DNA from: Nitrospinota bacterium
GTDB taxonomy: Bacteria > Nitrospinota > Nitrospinia > Nitrospinales > VA-1
Length of the DNA stretch: 64,000 nucleotides
Direction: 5' to 3'
Assembly (NCBI GenBank): GCA_009873655.1
Contig: WAIB01000003.1
Span: 1 to 64,000 of the forward strand
Part shown: positions 32,072 through 40,647 of the stretch, piece by piece
Position numbering within the stretch: the stretch's first letter is position 1
Layout: the number at the start of each line of letters is the position of its first letter
Made by a program: the position numbers and the translations under genes
Notes under the pieces: model-generated
Told to the model about the DNA's origin: nothing
What the model saw: only the letters and a program-made list of their open reading frames with translations
Databases searched by the model: none

Positions 32072-34027
32072 CTATTGGCCGGATAATTTTTTCTGCTCCA
32101 GCATCTCGCCAATATCTTTTACCTTCACGTCCAGGTTTTTGGTTTTCACCGCGTCTTCCAGCATGAGAACGCAGAACGGACAGGAGACGGCAATGGTGTC
32201 AGGTTCGTTTACCATCAGTTCGTCAAGCCGGTGATGGCTCATGCGTGTTCCCGTATTTTCTTCGAGCAGAAAGCGAGCGCCCCCGGCACCGCAACAGGTA
32301 CCGGTTTCACGGCTTTGTGAAATTTCTTTTATCGAGTTTTTATTAATTGCTTCCCGGGGAGCGTCATAAATTCCGTTGTGCCTGCCCAGGTAGCAGGAAT
32401 CGTGAAAAACGATTTTCTCTTCTTCGTTTTGTTTCTTTGAAATTTTTCCTTCCTTGACCAGTTTCTGTAAAATCTCGGAGTGGTGAATCACTTCCAGTTG
32501 CGCGCCGAACTCGGGGTATTCGTTTTTTAACGAGTTGAGGCAATGGGGACAATGGGTGACTACCTTTCGCACTCCTTTTTCCTTGAACGTTTCCGCGTTT
32601 TCGGTGGCGAGCATTTCGAATAGGTATTCGTTTCCCGCACGGCGTGCCGGGTCGCCGGTACAGCCTTCATCATTTCCCAAAATGGAAAATTCCACCCCGG
32701 CGTCTTTTAAAGTCTGCACCACCGATTCGGTTATTTTTTTACCGCGTGTGTCGAATGATCCGTTGCAGCCGACAAAGTACAGGTATTCGGTGGGATTGTT
32801 CTTGTCCCAGATGGGAACGCCCAGGTCTTTCGCCCAGTCAGATCGCGTGGCTTTGGGGAATCCCCATGGATTCGACTGCGTCTCCAGCGATTTGAAGGCG
32901 TCGGTCAACTCTTTCGGGTAGCGGTCTTCGGTCAAGACCAGTCCCTGTCTGAGTCCGATGATCTTATCCACGTACTCGATCATCACCGGGCAGGCGGCTT
33001 CGCACGCGCCGCAGGTGGTGCATGACCAGAGCACTTCATCGTCTATCACTCCACCGGGCAAGATAATATCGGAACCGGGGGGACCGTTAAGATGGTCGCG
33101 AAGGTCGACGGTCACCTGCTGGGGCGACAGGGGTTTGTCCGTGGCCCATGCGGGGCAGGCTCGGTCGCACCGCCCGCATTGGGTGCAGGTGTGGAGGTCG
33201 AGCATCTGTTTCCAGTTGAAGTCTTCAATATTGACCAGCCCGAAAGATTCTTCCTCTTCAAAATCGATTCGGCTCAGGCCGTTTCCCGAATCCAGTTTTG
33301 AAAAAAACACGTTCGGGATCGATGTCAGAATGTGAAAATGTTTACTTCTTGGCAGCAGCACCAGAAAGATCAGGATGGAAGTCACATGAGTCCAGTAGCC
33401 GAGGCTGTGGAGGTGTCCAATAATACTGGATCCGCTTAAAACCGGTGCCAGCGTTAAACCGATGGGACCGGAATGCCCTTCGGGTAGAAGTGCCAGGTAA
33501 GCGGAATCGAACAGCATGTCGCTGACCATGATGGCGAGGATCAGGAACAGGATGGCCAGACCTTCTCCCGACAAAGTCAGCCGTTTCGGTTTCAGCACCA
33601 GTCTTCTATAGAGTGCGTAAAAAACAGCGAGAGTCACCAGGATCACCGCGAAGTCTTTAACCCATGCATACGCCGTAAAAAGAGAGGCACTGCCGGGGAA
33701 GGAGAAATCCGCTTCCGGGAAAAATCCGATCAGGAAGAATTCCCCCGCGCGGAAAAGCAAAATGAGGAATCCCCAGAAGATCAGGGCGTGCATCCACCCC
33801 GCGCCTTTTTCCTGCATCAATTTGGTTTGACCAAACGCGATTTTTAAAGTGGTGCAAATTCTTTCAAAAATCCGGTCACCTTTTGCCGCTTCTTTGGCAT
33901 TTAAGAGAACCTTCAGCTTGGGCCAGGCCGCCGCTGAAAACAGGACGAGGGCCAGAAGAAACAGTATTCCCAATATCAGGGGTTGTGTTTCCGGCGATGT
34001 CCATTCCAGGGCGCGGTTCAGGGTCAT
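32072..34027 (-). CDS. Membrane-anchored HdrD-like Fe-S oxidoreductase
   Basis: A 651-residue protein. About six membrane helices (1-230) resemble the NarI/HdrE-type cytochrome b anchor and include His residues (H80, H205, H207, H214) that may bind heme. Two [4Fe-4S] motifs follow: CTQCGRCDRACP (281-291) and CTTCGACEAACP (336-346). Two CCG-type cysteine domains end the chain (GCNG, CTGDPARR, HCPHC; then SCYLGRHN, CCGAGGARF, SCPFC). Proteins of this type pass electrons between a soluble donor, often electron-transfer flavoprotein, and the quinone pool. No EtfAB gene is adjacent. It is cut off from upstream genes by a divergent promoter region. Confidence 0.9.
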   Translation of the reverse strand: MTLNRALEWTSPETQPLILGILFLLALVLFSAAAWPKLKVLLNAKEAAKGDRIFERICTTLKIAFGQTKLMQEKGAGWMHALIFWGFLILLFRAGEFFLIGFFPEADFSFPGSASLFTAYAWVKDFAVILVTLAVFYALYRRLVLKPKRLTLSGEGLAILFLILAIMVSDMLFDSAYLALLPEGHSGPIGLTLAPVLSGSSIIGHLHSLGYWTHVTSILIFLVLLPRSKHFHILTSIPNVFFSKLDSGNGLSRIDFEEEESFGLVNIEDFNWKQMLDLHTCTQCGRCDRACPAWATDKPLSPQQVTVDLRDHLNGPPGSDIILPGGVIDDEVLWSCTTCGACEAACPVMIEYVDKIIGLRQGLVLTEDRYPKELTDAFKSLETQSNPWGFPKATRSDWAKDLGVPIWDKNNPTEYLYFVGCNGSFDTRGKKITESVVQTLKDAGVEFSILGNDEGCTGDPARRAGNEYLFEMLATENAETFKEKGVRKVVTHCPHCLNSLKNEYPEFGAQLEVIHHSEILQKLVKEGKISKKQNEEEKIVFHDSCYLGRHNGIYDAPREAINKNSIKEISQSRETGTCCGAGGARFLLEENTGTRMSHHRLDELMVNEPDTIAVSCPFCVLMLEDAVKTKNLDVKVKDIGEMLEQKKLSGQ

Positions 34028-34161
34028 ATAAGTATCAGTATTTAAGAGGGTAAAGTTGTTAGCTTATTGTTTTTATTCGAGAATATTTATTTTATTCAAA
34101 GATGGAGTAATATATAATTATAAATGAAGGAAATCTTTCATTTTTTTTGGGAGTTAGAGCT

Positions 34162-35004
34162 TTGTTAAACGTTTCTCGATATTTAATTGGGTTTCTTGCA
34201 GCTTTAATTTTATATATTCCGATTTCAGCCTCAGCGGTCCCTTTGGAAAATACATTTGATGAAGGTAAGGCCAAAAATCATTTGGAGTTGAATCGTCCCT
34301 GGGATGATCCACCCCCTGTTTATTATGACCTGAACCCGCATTTGAACGAAAGGATCAATGAACCGCACCCCGTACCGGCTTATATCAGTCGTAATACCTA
34401 TAATCAATTGTTGAATATTGAGCCGGTGAATCAGGTTCAAAGCAGAATATTTAATAAGGAGCTTTTTGAAGGCCTCCAGAGAATCGGGGTTTTGGGGTTC
34501 GAAAACAAGACGATGGCCCCTTTTGATGATAAAACGGCCGGAGAAGTGGTGTCCCGGCATGCTTATCATGAGTTGAAGACGAATAAAAACTATTCCAACA
34601 TTGTTCCTCCCCAAATGATGGAGGATGCCCGCCTCAAAATAGTCAAAACACCCGGAGGCACAATCCAGAAAAAGGATATCCCCATTGATAGCAATGACTT
34701 GCGGGCAGAACTGGTTTCCACCGATGAGGTAGACGCGGTTTTGGTGGGGGCGGTTACGAAGTATTCCAATAAATATCGGGATCGGAGAGGCAATATCAAA
34801 AGCGGTATTGCCAGCGGACTGGAGTTTTCTGCGTTTTTGGTGGATCCCCGGACCCAGGAGGTCATCTGGGGAGCCCGGTTTGTGGGAAGCCAGCAGCAGG
34901 GACTGCTGAACTTCGGTCGGAACAGGGGGAGATGGCAGAACCAGGAAGGTTTCAGCCGGCAGGCCATGAAAAATGTCCTTAAAGAATTTCGCAACAGGGA
35001 CTGA
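34162..35004 (+). CDS. Exported CsgG/LpoB-like protein, unassigned
   Basis: I start at TTG 34162 (LLNVSRYLIGFLAALIL), 8 bases after GGGAG; a TTG 15 bases earlier overlaps that site. 280 residues with a signal peptide ending ASA. The core has the pattern of CsgG/GNA1162-like secretion lipoproteins: IGVLGFENKT..., AGEVVSRHAYHELK, VDAVLVGAVTKYSNKYRDRRG, EFSAFLVDPRTQEVIWGARFVGSQQQGL. No lipobox cysteine is seen, so it may be periplasmic. The next gene follows within 21 bases. Family assignment is tentative. Confidence 0.65.
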   Translation: MLNVSRYLIGFLAALILYIPISASAVPLENTFDEGKAKNHLELNRPWDDPPPVYYDLNPHLNERINEPHPVPAYISRNTYNQLLNIEPVNQVQSRIFNKELFEGLQRIGVLGFENKTMAPFDDKTAGEVVSRHAYHELKTNKNYSNIVPPQMMEDARLKIVKTPGGTIQKKDIPIDSNDLRAELVSTDEVDAVLVGAVTKYSNKYRDRRGNIKSGIASGLEFSAFLVDPRTQEVIWGARFVGSQQQGLLNFGRNRGRWQNQEGFSRQAMKNVLKEFRNRD

Positions 35005-35025
35005 GATTGCTTTATAATTGATTTT

Positions 35026-35817
35026 ATGAAATCATCTTTTGACAATTTGCCCGAGACCGAGGGGGACAAGAAACGCAAGTTGTGGCGTAAGCTTTTCCTG
35101 TTGAACCTGTGCATCACCCTCGTCCTGATTGCTTCTTTCTGGTTGCCCGAGAAACTGGTCCAGTTGAATAATTTTCTGGACTCGCCCAGTGTCGATGTAC
35201 CCGGTGAAGGAAAACTGGCAAGTAACGAAAGTAAAAAGGCAGAACCCGTCCCGGTGCAACCCGAAAACCTGCTCAATACCCACGTGGTAACGGTGAATGC
35301 CTCCTCTGAAAAAGATTATGTGTATTTCAATTTTTCGGATGGGAAACCCGTAAAAATTCATGATCCCTCTTCCCTGGAATGGGACCTTGCGTTCAGGAGA
35401 AGTAAAGTGATCACCAACGGAGGGGCATCGAGTAAACTGGGGAAAGCGGGTTTGATCGATCTGGGTCCGGTGGGTTTTGATACGGTTACAGAAGTTCCCA
35501 GGGATAACTATGTGGTCGATGTCAGCACGCGGACCGATACCGAAAATCCCGTTATACTGAAACCGTACAATTATAACTACCTGACGCACAAGCTGAAGCC
35601 CAAGAAAAACGTCTACGCCGCGAAGACAGCGGACAGCAAGTTCGCCAAGTTTCAGTTTATGGACTTTTATTGCGAAAACAAGGAAGTAGGGTGTATAACA
35701 ATCCGCTTTGTTTACCAGGAAAATGGCTCAAACAGCTTTTTAAAACCGGCGGGTGATTTTTCAACCGCATCGGCAGAATTTGCTACGGGTGCTCAAACCA
35801 CGACTTCTTCGTTTTGA
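35026..35817 (+). CDS. HmuY-like protein with N-terminal anchor
   Basis: The 263-residue protein has one N-terminal membrane helix (KLFLLNLCITLVLIASFWLP) and an extra-cytoplasmic domain of the HmuY type: YVYFNFSDGKPVKI, SSLEWDLAFRRSKVITNGGASSKLGKAG, and later YAAKTADSKFAKFQFMDFY with CITIRFVYQ. HmuY of Porphyromonas is a heme-binding lipoprotein; the His ligands are not obviously conserved here, so heme binding is a hypothesis. It lies 21 bases after the CsgG-like gene, probably co-transcribed. Confidence 0.7.
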   Translation: MKSSFDNLPETEGDKKRKLWRKLFLLNLCITLVLIASFWLPEKLVQLNNFLDSPSVDVPGEGKLASNESKKAEPVPVQPENLLNTHVVTVNASSEKDYVYFNFSDGKPVKIHDPSSLEWDLAFRRSKVITNGGASSKLGKAGLIDLGPVGFDTVTEVPRDNYVVDVSTRTDTENPVILKPYNYNYLTHKLKPKKNVYAAKTADSKFAKFQFMDFYCENKEVGCITIRFVYQENGSNSFLKPAGDFSTASAEFATGAQTTTSSF

Positions 35818-35952
35818 GTTTATAGACGCAGTTCAATTTCCCCCTTCCCTGAACTAGTAATTTTTGATAGAAATAATGCTTCCCTTTTTGCTGATGTCGA
35901 AAAAGGGAGGGATATTGAGGAAATAAAATTTGATGATTTGGAGAAGAAAATA

Positions 35953-36537
35953 ATGCCTACTTTGAAGGGACTTTTGTTTAATCAGTTTGCCGCAGAAGGT
36001 CTTAGCTCGCTGGTGGAGGAGATGCAGTCAAAATATACCGCTAAAAAAGGACGGCGGTTTAACCACAACAACGTAACCTATGAGGTAAGCCGGCCCGCGC
36101 TTCATGAGGGAAAGATTGAGTATGAAATAAGCTCTAAAATCCCTGAAGACGAAATCAAGACCCCCAAAGAGATGCAGGCCTATTTTGAGCGGATCAAAAA
36201 AGTTATTGCAAAAGGCAAGTTCCAACCCGAATCAATGGAAATGGAAAATATAGTTTGGGATTCTAAAAAAGATACCGAAAAAAAGCGGGATTATGTCAAG
36301 CTTCTCTACAAATTTCCCCTCGATGAATTATTCGATGATAAAGAAGTGGAAAAAAAGCATGAAAAAATCCGCGATGGTCATAAAGATCCCGATGTTCCCC
36401 ATTCGGCGAGCGCCTTTACTACCGCGGGGAACGTGGTTCTGGCTAACGTTAGAGACACCATAAAGAATATTGGCAGGGACAATGTTAATGACCTGATTGA
36501 TGCGAATAAACAGGTTAAAGCAGCCATGAAGGGGTGA
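35953..36537 (+). CDS. Soluble protein, unknown
   Basis: ATG 35953 (MPTLKGLLFNQFAAEGLSSL) lies 9 bases after GGAG, so I prefer it over a TTG 15 bases earlier; the protein has 194 residues. It is charged and Lys-rich with segments such as KKGRRFNHNNVTYEVSRPAL, YFERIKKVIAKGKF and NVVLANVRDTIKNIGRDNV. No signal peptide or known catalytic motif. I do not recognise the family. A small membrane-protein gene begins 7 bases after its stop. Confidence 0.7.
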   Translation: MPTLKGLLFNQFAAEGLSSLVEEMQSKYTAKKGRRFNHNNVTYEVSRPALHEGKIEYEISSKIPEDEIKTPKEMQAYFERIKKVIAKGKFQPESMEMENIVWDSKKDTEKKRDYVKLLYKFPLDELFDDKEVEKKHEKIRDGHKDPDVPHSASAFTTAGNVVLANVRDTIKNIGRDNVNDLIDANKQVKAAMKG

Positions 36538-36544
36538 TTTTTGT

Positions 36545-36724
36545 ATGGGAAATATTCGTTACTTTTTAGGCCGAACACTGCAAATCGTGGGCCTGGCTAC
36601 TATTTCCCTGGTGGTTCTCATGTTTTTTACCCAGATGAGCATGGAGCCGCTTTTGATTTGGTCGCTTCTGGGAGCATCCGAATTCTACGGTGGCACCTGG
36701 CTATTGGGAAAAGAAGGAACCTGA
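36545..36724 (+). CDS. Membrane microprotein, 59 residues
   Basis: ATG at 36545 opens 59 codons: MGNIRYFLGRTLQIVGL..., one long hydrophobic helix (ATISLVVLMFFTQM), then MEPLLIWSLLGASEFYGGTWLLGKEGT. A second half-hydrophobic segment ends in Gly-Thr. AAGGGG lies 12 bases upstream. It begins 7 bases after the preceding gene and 71 bases before the DUF420 gene. I do not recognise it; composition and place suggest a small subunit or assembly factor of a membrane complex. Confidence 0.6.
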   Translation: MGNIRYFLGRTLQIVGLATISLVVLMFFTQMSMEPLLIWSLLGASEFYGGTWLLGKEGT

Positions 36725-36795
36725 AAGGTTGCTGTCTTCCCCATTGAATCCAACCTGCCTTCCAATTTTTAACCTGACCCACCCAATGGAATTTT

Positions 36796-37509
36796 ATGAA
36801 AGAGTTTCTCGCTGAACCTGGATTTCTTGCACCTTCCGGGACAATTGGAGCGGACATCAGCTACCTCTTAGCCGTGGTTTTCACGGTTCTGTTCCTGATT
36901 TCCTGGGGCATGGCAAAAAAGGCCCAGGGAACCCGGCACCATAAGTTGATCCTCGTTTCAATGGTGTCCATGATCATCTATTTTGTCGGGTATTACTATG
37001 CCCGCTCCCTGGGCGTTCTGTCTTTTGAAGGCCGGGAGGGGTTCGGCGGTCCCGATGATGTTTACGAGAATGTTTTCAAACCCGTTTTAATCACCCACCT
37101 GACCCTGGTTGTTCTGGGGATGATTCTGGCGTTTTATATGCTTTCGCAAGGGTTCAGGGCGAGTAAAAAAGTGGGCGGGGAGTATTCTTTAAACGAAGGA
37201 GAATTGAAAGTCAGCCCGCGTAAATTCAAAATCGTGATGTTTACGATCCTGGGATGCTGGATCCTGCTGCAGGCTTTGCTAATTGCGACCCGGGATAACC
37301 CCCTGGGAGCCAGCATCGCATATGCCTTGATCTTTGCCACCGTGGCCCTGATCGTCAGCCTGGAAAAGCTGATTGAAAAAATATTGCCAGATGGGGCGAA
37401 AAGGCACCGGGTGCTCGGTCGGTTCACCATGGTCATTTATGCCCTGATTCTGGTAACCAGCACGGCGACCTATCTCATGCTTTATTTTATCTATCCGCTG
37501 AAAACCTGA
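36796..37509 (+). CDS. DUF420-family membrane protein
   Basis: The 237-residue integral membrane protein has about six helices and the DUF420 landmarks: GTRHHKLILVSM, FKPVLITHLTLVVLGMILAFYML, and KRHRVLGRFTMVIYALILVTSTATYLMLY near the end. DUF420 proteins commonly accompany cytochrome c oxidase and heme A or copper assembly genes; the conserved His in each motif could bind heme or metal. No oxidase genes are in this window, but several membrane microproteins surround it. Confidence 0.8.
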   Translation: MKEFLAEPGFLAPSGTIGADISYLLAVVFTVLFLISWGMAKKAQGTRHHKLILVSMVSMIIYFVGYYYARSLGVLSFEGREGFGGPDDVYENVFKPVLITHLTLVVLGMILAFYMLSQGFRASKKVGGEYSLNEGELKVSPRKFKIVMFTILGCWILLQALLIATRDNPLGASIAYALIFATVALIVSLEKLIEKILPDGAKRHRVLGRFTMVIYALILVTSTATYLMLYFIYPLKT

Positions 37510-37617
37510 ATATTGGAGGGTCGATAGTCTGTTCTGGGGGGTAAAAACCGGGAAATTCTTTAAAACAAGGGGTTTTGCTCTTGACACCCCTCAAAATTAC
37601 TGATAAATTTCGCGGAA

Positions 37618-37725
37618 TTATATGACTTCGAAGTACATAAGAAGGAGGTACAAGGCAGTCAGGGCATTAACACCCAGCCCGATGTAAACGATGGTATCGA
37701 AAATTTTTCCGTCTTTGCTGGCCAT
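37618..37725 (-). CDS. Membrane microprotein, 35 residues
   Basis: On the minus strand ATG 37725 follows AGAGG by 5 bases and encodes MASKDGKIFDTIVYIGLG..., a single hydrophobic helix ending LLLMYFEVI. The form (short polar N-terminus plus one helix) matches small subunits of respiratory complexes. It runs opposite to its neighbours. I do not recognise it. Confidence 0.5.
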   Translation of the reverse strand: MASKDGKIFDTIVYIGLGVNALTALYLLLMYFEVI

Positions 37726-37835
37726 AGAAACCTCTGGGGTAAAAAAAGTTCTTTGTAAAAAAAGAGTTATACCCTATCATTCACTTTTTAAAACTGTCAA
37801 GATTAAACTGGTAATAAATTTTTCCGGAGCAAACA

Positions 37836-37940
37836 ATGGATATAGAAAAAGTTAAGGAAAAGGCTGGACCCCTGATTTATATTGGAACCGTAATCTTCTG
37901 TTTGTGGTTTTTCTATTGGTTTGCATCCGTCTGGCGCTAA
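37836..37940 (+). CDS. Membrane microprotein, 34 residues
   Basis: ATG 37836 lies 7 bases after GGAG and encodes MDIEKVKEKAGPLIYIGTV..., one helix rich in aromatic residues (FCLWFFYWFASVWR). It begins about 110 bases after the divergent 35-residue gene and 54 bases before the next small gene. It could be a single-helix subunit of a membrane complex. Confidence 0.55.
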   Translation: MDIEKVKEKAGPLIYIGTVIFCLWFFYWFASVWR

Positions 37941-37994
37941 TTTATAGGGTTGATATACAGTCTTAATTTTATCTTTGGGGGAGTATAACGAATA

Positions 37995-38177
37995 ATGAAT
38001 GAAATCACGGAAGAGCAGAAAAAGTTTATCACTGGCAAGTCCATAATCTGGTTCCTGATTGCGATGGTGTGTATGGCTGGATATTACTTTCTGATTAATA
38101 TCGGGCTGATGAAGGTACAAGGGCTGGATTTCTTCTATCTTTGGAGCAGTGGTGCAGGTGGTGGCGGCGGTCACTAA
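37995..38177 (+). CDS. Membrane microprotein with Gly-His tail, 60 residues
   Basis: 60 residues: an acidic/basic N-terminus (MNEITEEQKKFITGK), a helix IIWFLIAMVCMAGYYFLINIGLM, then QGLDFFYLWSSGAGGGGGH. The final glycine run ends in His. GGGGGAG is upstream. It is followed 20 bases later by a strong terminator, so it closes the small-gene cluster. I do not recognise it. Confidence 0.65.
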   Translation: MNEITEEQKKFITGKSIIWFLIAMVCMAGYYFLINIGLMKVQGLDFFYLWSSGAGGGGGH

Positions 38178-38197
38178 TTTCAAAACGAACAACCAAA

Positions 38198-38231
38198 AAT
38201 GACAAGCTCTTTGAGCTTGTCATTTTTTTTT
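38198..38231 (+). terminator. Rho-independent terminator
   Basis: AATGACAAGCTC-TTT-GAGCTTGTCATT is a perfect 12-bp stem with a 3-base loop, followed by a run of T. It ends the microprotein cluster. Confidence 0.95.
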
Positions 38232-38262
38232 GCCATTTTTAAATATTTCCACAGAATGAACC

Positions 38263-38916
38263 ATGAAGGGTAAACCCGCTTGCCGCATTTTACTTTTCCG
38301 CCATGGGGAAACTGCAAACTCGAAAGAAGTTTGTTTCAACGGCCATTTTGATGTCGGGCTCTCGCAAAGAGGGCAGCAGCAGTTCCAGCATTGGGCGGAA
38401 ATGTTAAAGCAGGAAAATTTAAAGGCCATTTACTCCAGTGACCTGAAACGCACACGTAACAGCGCCGAATTTATTGCCAAAGAGCATGGGTTGGAACCTG
38501 TTTCTTACCCCGAGTTACGAGAACTTTCCTTTGGAACCTGGGAGGGTATGAGTATCTCAGAGGTGGAAGCCGCATACCCCGGCGAGATGAAGGTGAGAAT
38601 GGAAAGTGTTACTTCCTTCCAGGCAGATGGAGGGGAAACCTACCCTCAACTGCAAGCCCGGGTCATACCCAAATTTGAGGAAATCGTGGCCCGTCACCAC
38701 AACGACCAGATCGTCATGGTTTGCCATGGAGGAGTCAACCGTGTCATTCTCAGCCACCTGCTGGGTATCCCCATGGATAAAATTTTTCGTATTCATCAAG
38801 ACTATGCGGCGCTCAACATCATTCAATATTATGAAAAGGAACCCATTGTTGAGTATATTGGCAACGCAGAATTATTCACCTCTCAAAACCAAGAAAAGAA
38901 AACCGCCATTCAATAA
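38263..38916 (+). CDS. Histidine phosphatase (phosphoglycerate mutase superfamily)
   Basis: A 217-residue branch-1 histidine phosphatase. Catalytic RHGET is near residue 12 (ILLFRHGETAN), with the phosphate pocket completed by SSDLKRTRNSAEFI, ELSFGTWEGMS and the second catalytic His in MVCHGGVNRVIL. It resembles CobC/alpha-ribazole phosphatases as well as broad-specificity enzymes. No cobalamin genes are adjacent, so the substrate is open. The ABC ATPase gene follows after 12 bases. Confidence 0.88.
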   Translation: MKGKPACRILLFRHGETANSKEVCFNGHFDVGLSQRGQQQFQHWAEMLKQENLKAIYSSDLKRTRNSAEFIAKEHGLEPVSYPELRELSFGTWEGMSISEVEAAYPGEMKVRMESVTSFQADGGETYPQLQARVIPKFEEIVARHHNDQIVMVCHGGVNRVILSHLLGIPMDKIFRIHQDYAALNIIQYYEKEPIVEYIGNAELFTSQNQEKKTAIQ

Positions 38917-38928
38917 AAAAGGTATCCA

Positions 38929-39714
38929 TTGAGTTTTCTGGTTGAAATAAAAAATGCCGATGTCTATGTGGGTGGAAACAAGGTTTTAAAGTCCCTTAGC
39001 TGGTCCATGGGTGAAAAAGAAAACTGGGCGGTCATAGGAAACAATGGAAGTGGAAAGACCACTTTTATGAGGTTGATTTTTGGTGAACTTATCCCGGTTT
39101 ACGGTGGGGAAGTACGCTGGTTTGGGAATAAAGAACGGACTCCCCTTTCAGAGGTGAGGGAGAAAATCGGCTACGTGTCCGCGGAATATCAAAACAGTTA
39201 CGACCGACCGGCGCTCGGTTGGGAGGTAGTTGCATCAGGCCATTTTTCTTCAATTGGTTTGCATGAAGAGGTAACCCCGAAGCAAAAGGAAGCCGCATTT
39301 GATTCCATGAGGTATCTGGGAATTGAAAATTTAAGCCAGACGCCCTACCGGCAGATGTCATATGGAGAAGCCCGGAGGATTCTTCTGGCTCGCGCCATGG
39401 TGCACCGTACCCGATTAATGATTCTTGATGAGCCCTGTACGGGGTTGGATATCCCCACTCGAGAAATTTTTCTTGAGACACTGGAAAAAATGTCGCGCAA
39501 GGGAACCCGAATGATCTATGTCACCCATCGCATTGAAGAAATCATGCCGTGTATCACCCATGTGCTTTTCCTTGAAAATGGAAAAATATTCAAGCAGGGT
39601 AAAAAAGAAGCCATGATGAATTCCAAAACCCTTTCCGGCGCGCTCGGGTGTTCTCTGACTATTCAAGAAAACTCCAAACGCTATTGGCTTGCGGGTAAGG
39701 GAACGAAGGGGTAA
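38929..39714 (+). CDS. ABC-transporter ATP-binding protein
   Basis: 261 residues from a TTG start. Walker A GNNGSGKTT, signature MSYGEARRILLARAM, Walker B RLMILDEPCTG, and the switch His in VTHRIEEIMPCITH. The ending and the EIMPCITHVLFLENGKIFKQGKKE pattern resemble ModF/PhrA-type ATPases that lack a clear permease. No membrane subunit is adjacent. It is co-directional with the histidine phosphatase and TPR genes. Confidence 0.88.
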   Translation: MSFLVEIKNADVYVGGNKVLKSLSWSMGEKENWAVIGNNGSGKTTFMRLIFGELIPVYGGEVRWFGNKERTPLSEVREKIGYVSAEYQNSYDRPALGWEVVASGHFSSIGLHEEVTPKQKEAAFDSMRYLGIENLSQTPYRQMSYGEARRILLARAMVHRTRLMILDEPCTGLDIPTREIFLETLEKMSRKGTRMIYVTHRIEEIMPCITHVLFLENGKIFKQGKKEAMMNSKTLSGALGCSLTIQENSKRYWLAGKGTKG

Positions 39715-39744
39715 AATCGTTTCATAATATAAAGGGAACAGATT

Positions 39745-40311
39745 ATGCGGGTTTTTCTGACGATGATCATTTTTGCAGGGTGGGTCTCAAGTGTCTGGGC
39801 ATTGGACGCTGAGCAATGGTTTATCAAAGGCAATAGATTCAGTTCCGAAGGAAAGTTTGAAGAGGCGGTCAGGGCCTACCAAAAATCGATAGAGCAAAAT
39901 CCCCTGGCCCCGGTGGCGCATTACAATCTGGGAATCGCATATAAAAATCTGCGGCAGCTGGATAAGGCGGCGAAAGTCCTTGAGAAAGCGGTAGAACTGG
40001 CGCCGACCAACCTGGACATTCGCCTTACACTGGGAAATGTCTACAATCTGCAGGAGCGCTGGACAGATGCCATCGGCCAGCTCAATATAGTCGTCCACCG
40101 GCAACAAAACTATGCTGAAGCCCACGGCAACCTGGGTTGGGCATATTACAACTATAATGACGGACCCCCCTTCAAACAGATGGTGATTCTGAACCTTTCC
40201 AAGGCTGTGGAATTGTTTACAAAACAGAATCAACCGGAAGCCGCGGAGGCGACCAGAAAAATTCTTGAAGAAGCGAAAATAAAATTCGGTTATCAGGCCG
40301 CAATTCCATAA
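39745..40311 (+). CDS. Exported TPR protein
   Basis: 188 residues with a signal peptide (ending SSVWA) followed by about three and a half tetratricopeptide repeats: FSSEGKFEEAVRAYQKSIEQNPLAP, HYNLGIAYKNLRQLDKAAKVLEKAVELAPTN, RLTLGNVYNLQERWTDAIGQLN, HGNLGWAYYNY. A periplasmic protein-binding scaffold. AAAGGGAAC lies before the ATG. The partner is unknown. Confidence 0.85.
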   Translation: MRVFLTMIIFAGWVSSVWALDAEQWFIKGNRFSSEGKFEEAVRAYQKSIEQNPLAPVAHYNLGIAYKNLRQLDKAAKVLEKAVELAPTNLDIRLTLGNVYNLQERWTDAIGQLNIVVHRQQNYAEAHGNLGWAYYNYNDGPPFKQMVILNLSKAVELFTKQNQPEAAEATRKILEEAKIKFGYQAAIP

Positions 40312-40336
40312 ATAGAAACTTTAGAAAGAGGGAGCA

Positions 40337-40615
40337 ATGAGCGCAAAAATTAAGGTAAAAACCACCCGCAGTGTGGATACCCTGATGTTTGGGGTTCAGG
40401 ATGCTTTACTGCCTTATGGGAAAAGCATCCCCGTCTCACAACCGGGGGCGGCCAAACTTCATCCTGTCGCCGAAATTTTGATGGCGGTACCGGGAGTAGA
40501 CAGTGCATGGATCATGGGAAACGAAATCATGGTCACCAAAAAAGTGGACCAAAGATGGGCCACCGTCAAATCCCGCGTCATCGAAGCCATTCGAAGAGCG
40601 GTTGATAACTCCTAA
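40337..40615 (+). CDS. Stand-alone Nfu N-terminal-like domain protein
   Basis: This 92-residue protein matches the N-terminal domain of Nfu-type Fe-S carriers: KTTRSVDTLMFGVQDALLP, then AKLHPVAEILMAVPGVDSAWIMGNEIMVTKKVDQRW. The C-terminal CxxC domain that carries the cluster is missing and there are no cysteines, so it cannot hold a cluster alone. It could bind a client or a partner such as the Nfu protein encoded at 44951. GAGGGAGC lies just before the ATG. Confidence 0.7.
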   Translation: MSAKIKVKTTRSVDTLMFGVQDALLPYGKSIPVSQPGAAKLHPVAEILMAVPGVDSAWIMGNEIMVTKKVDQRWATVKSRVIEAIRRAVDNS

Positions 40616-40647
40616 TTTAACCCTGATTATTTTTCGTTAGCTTTATA

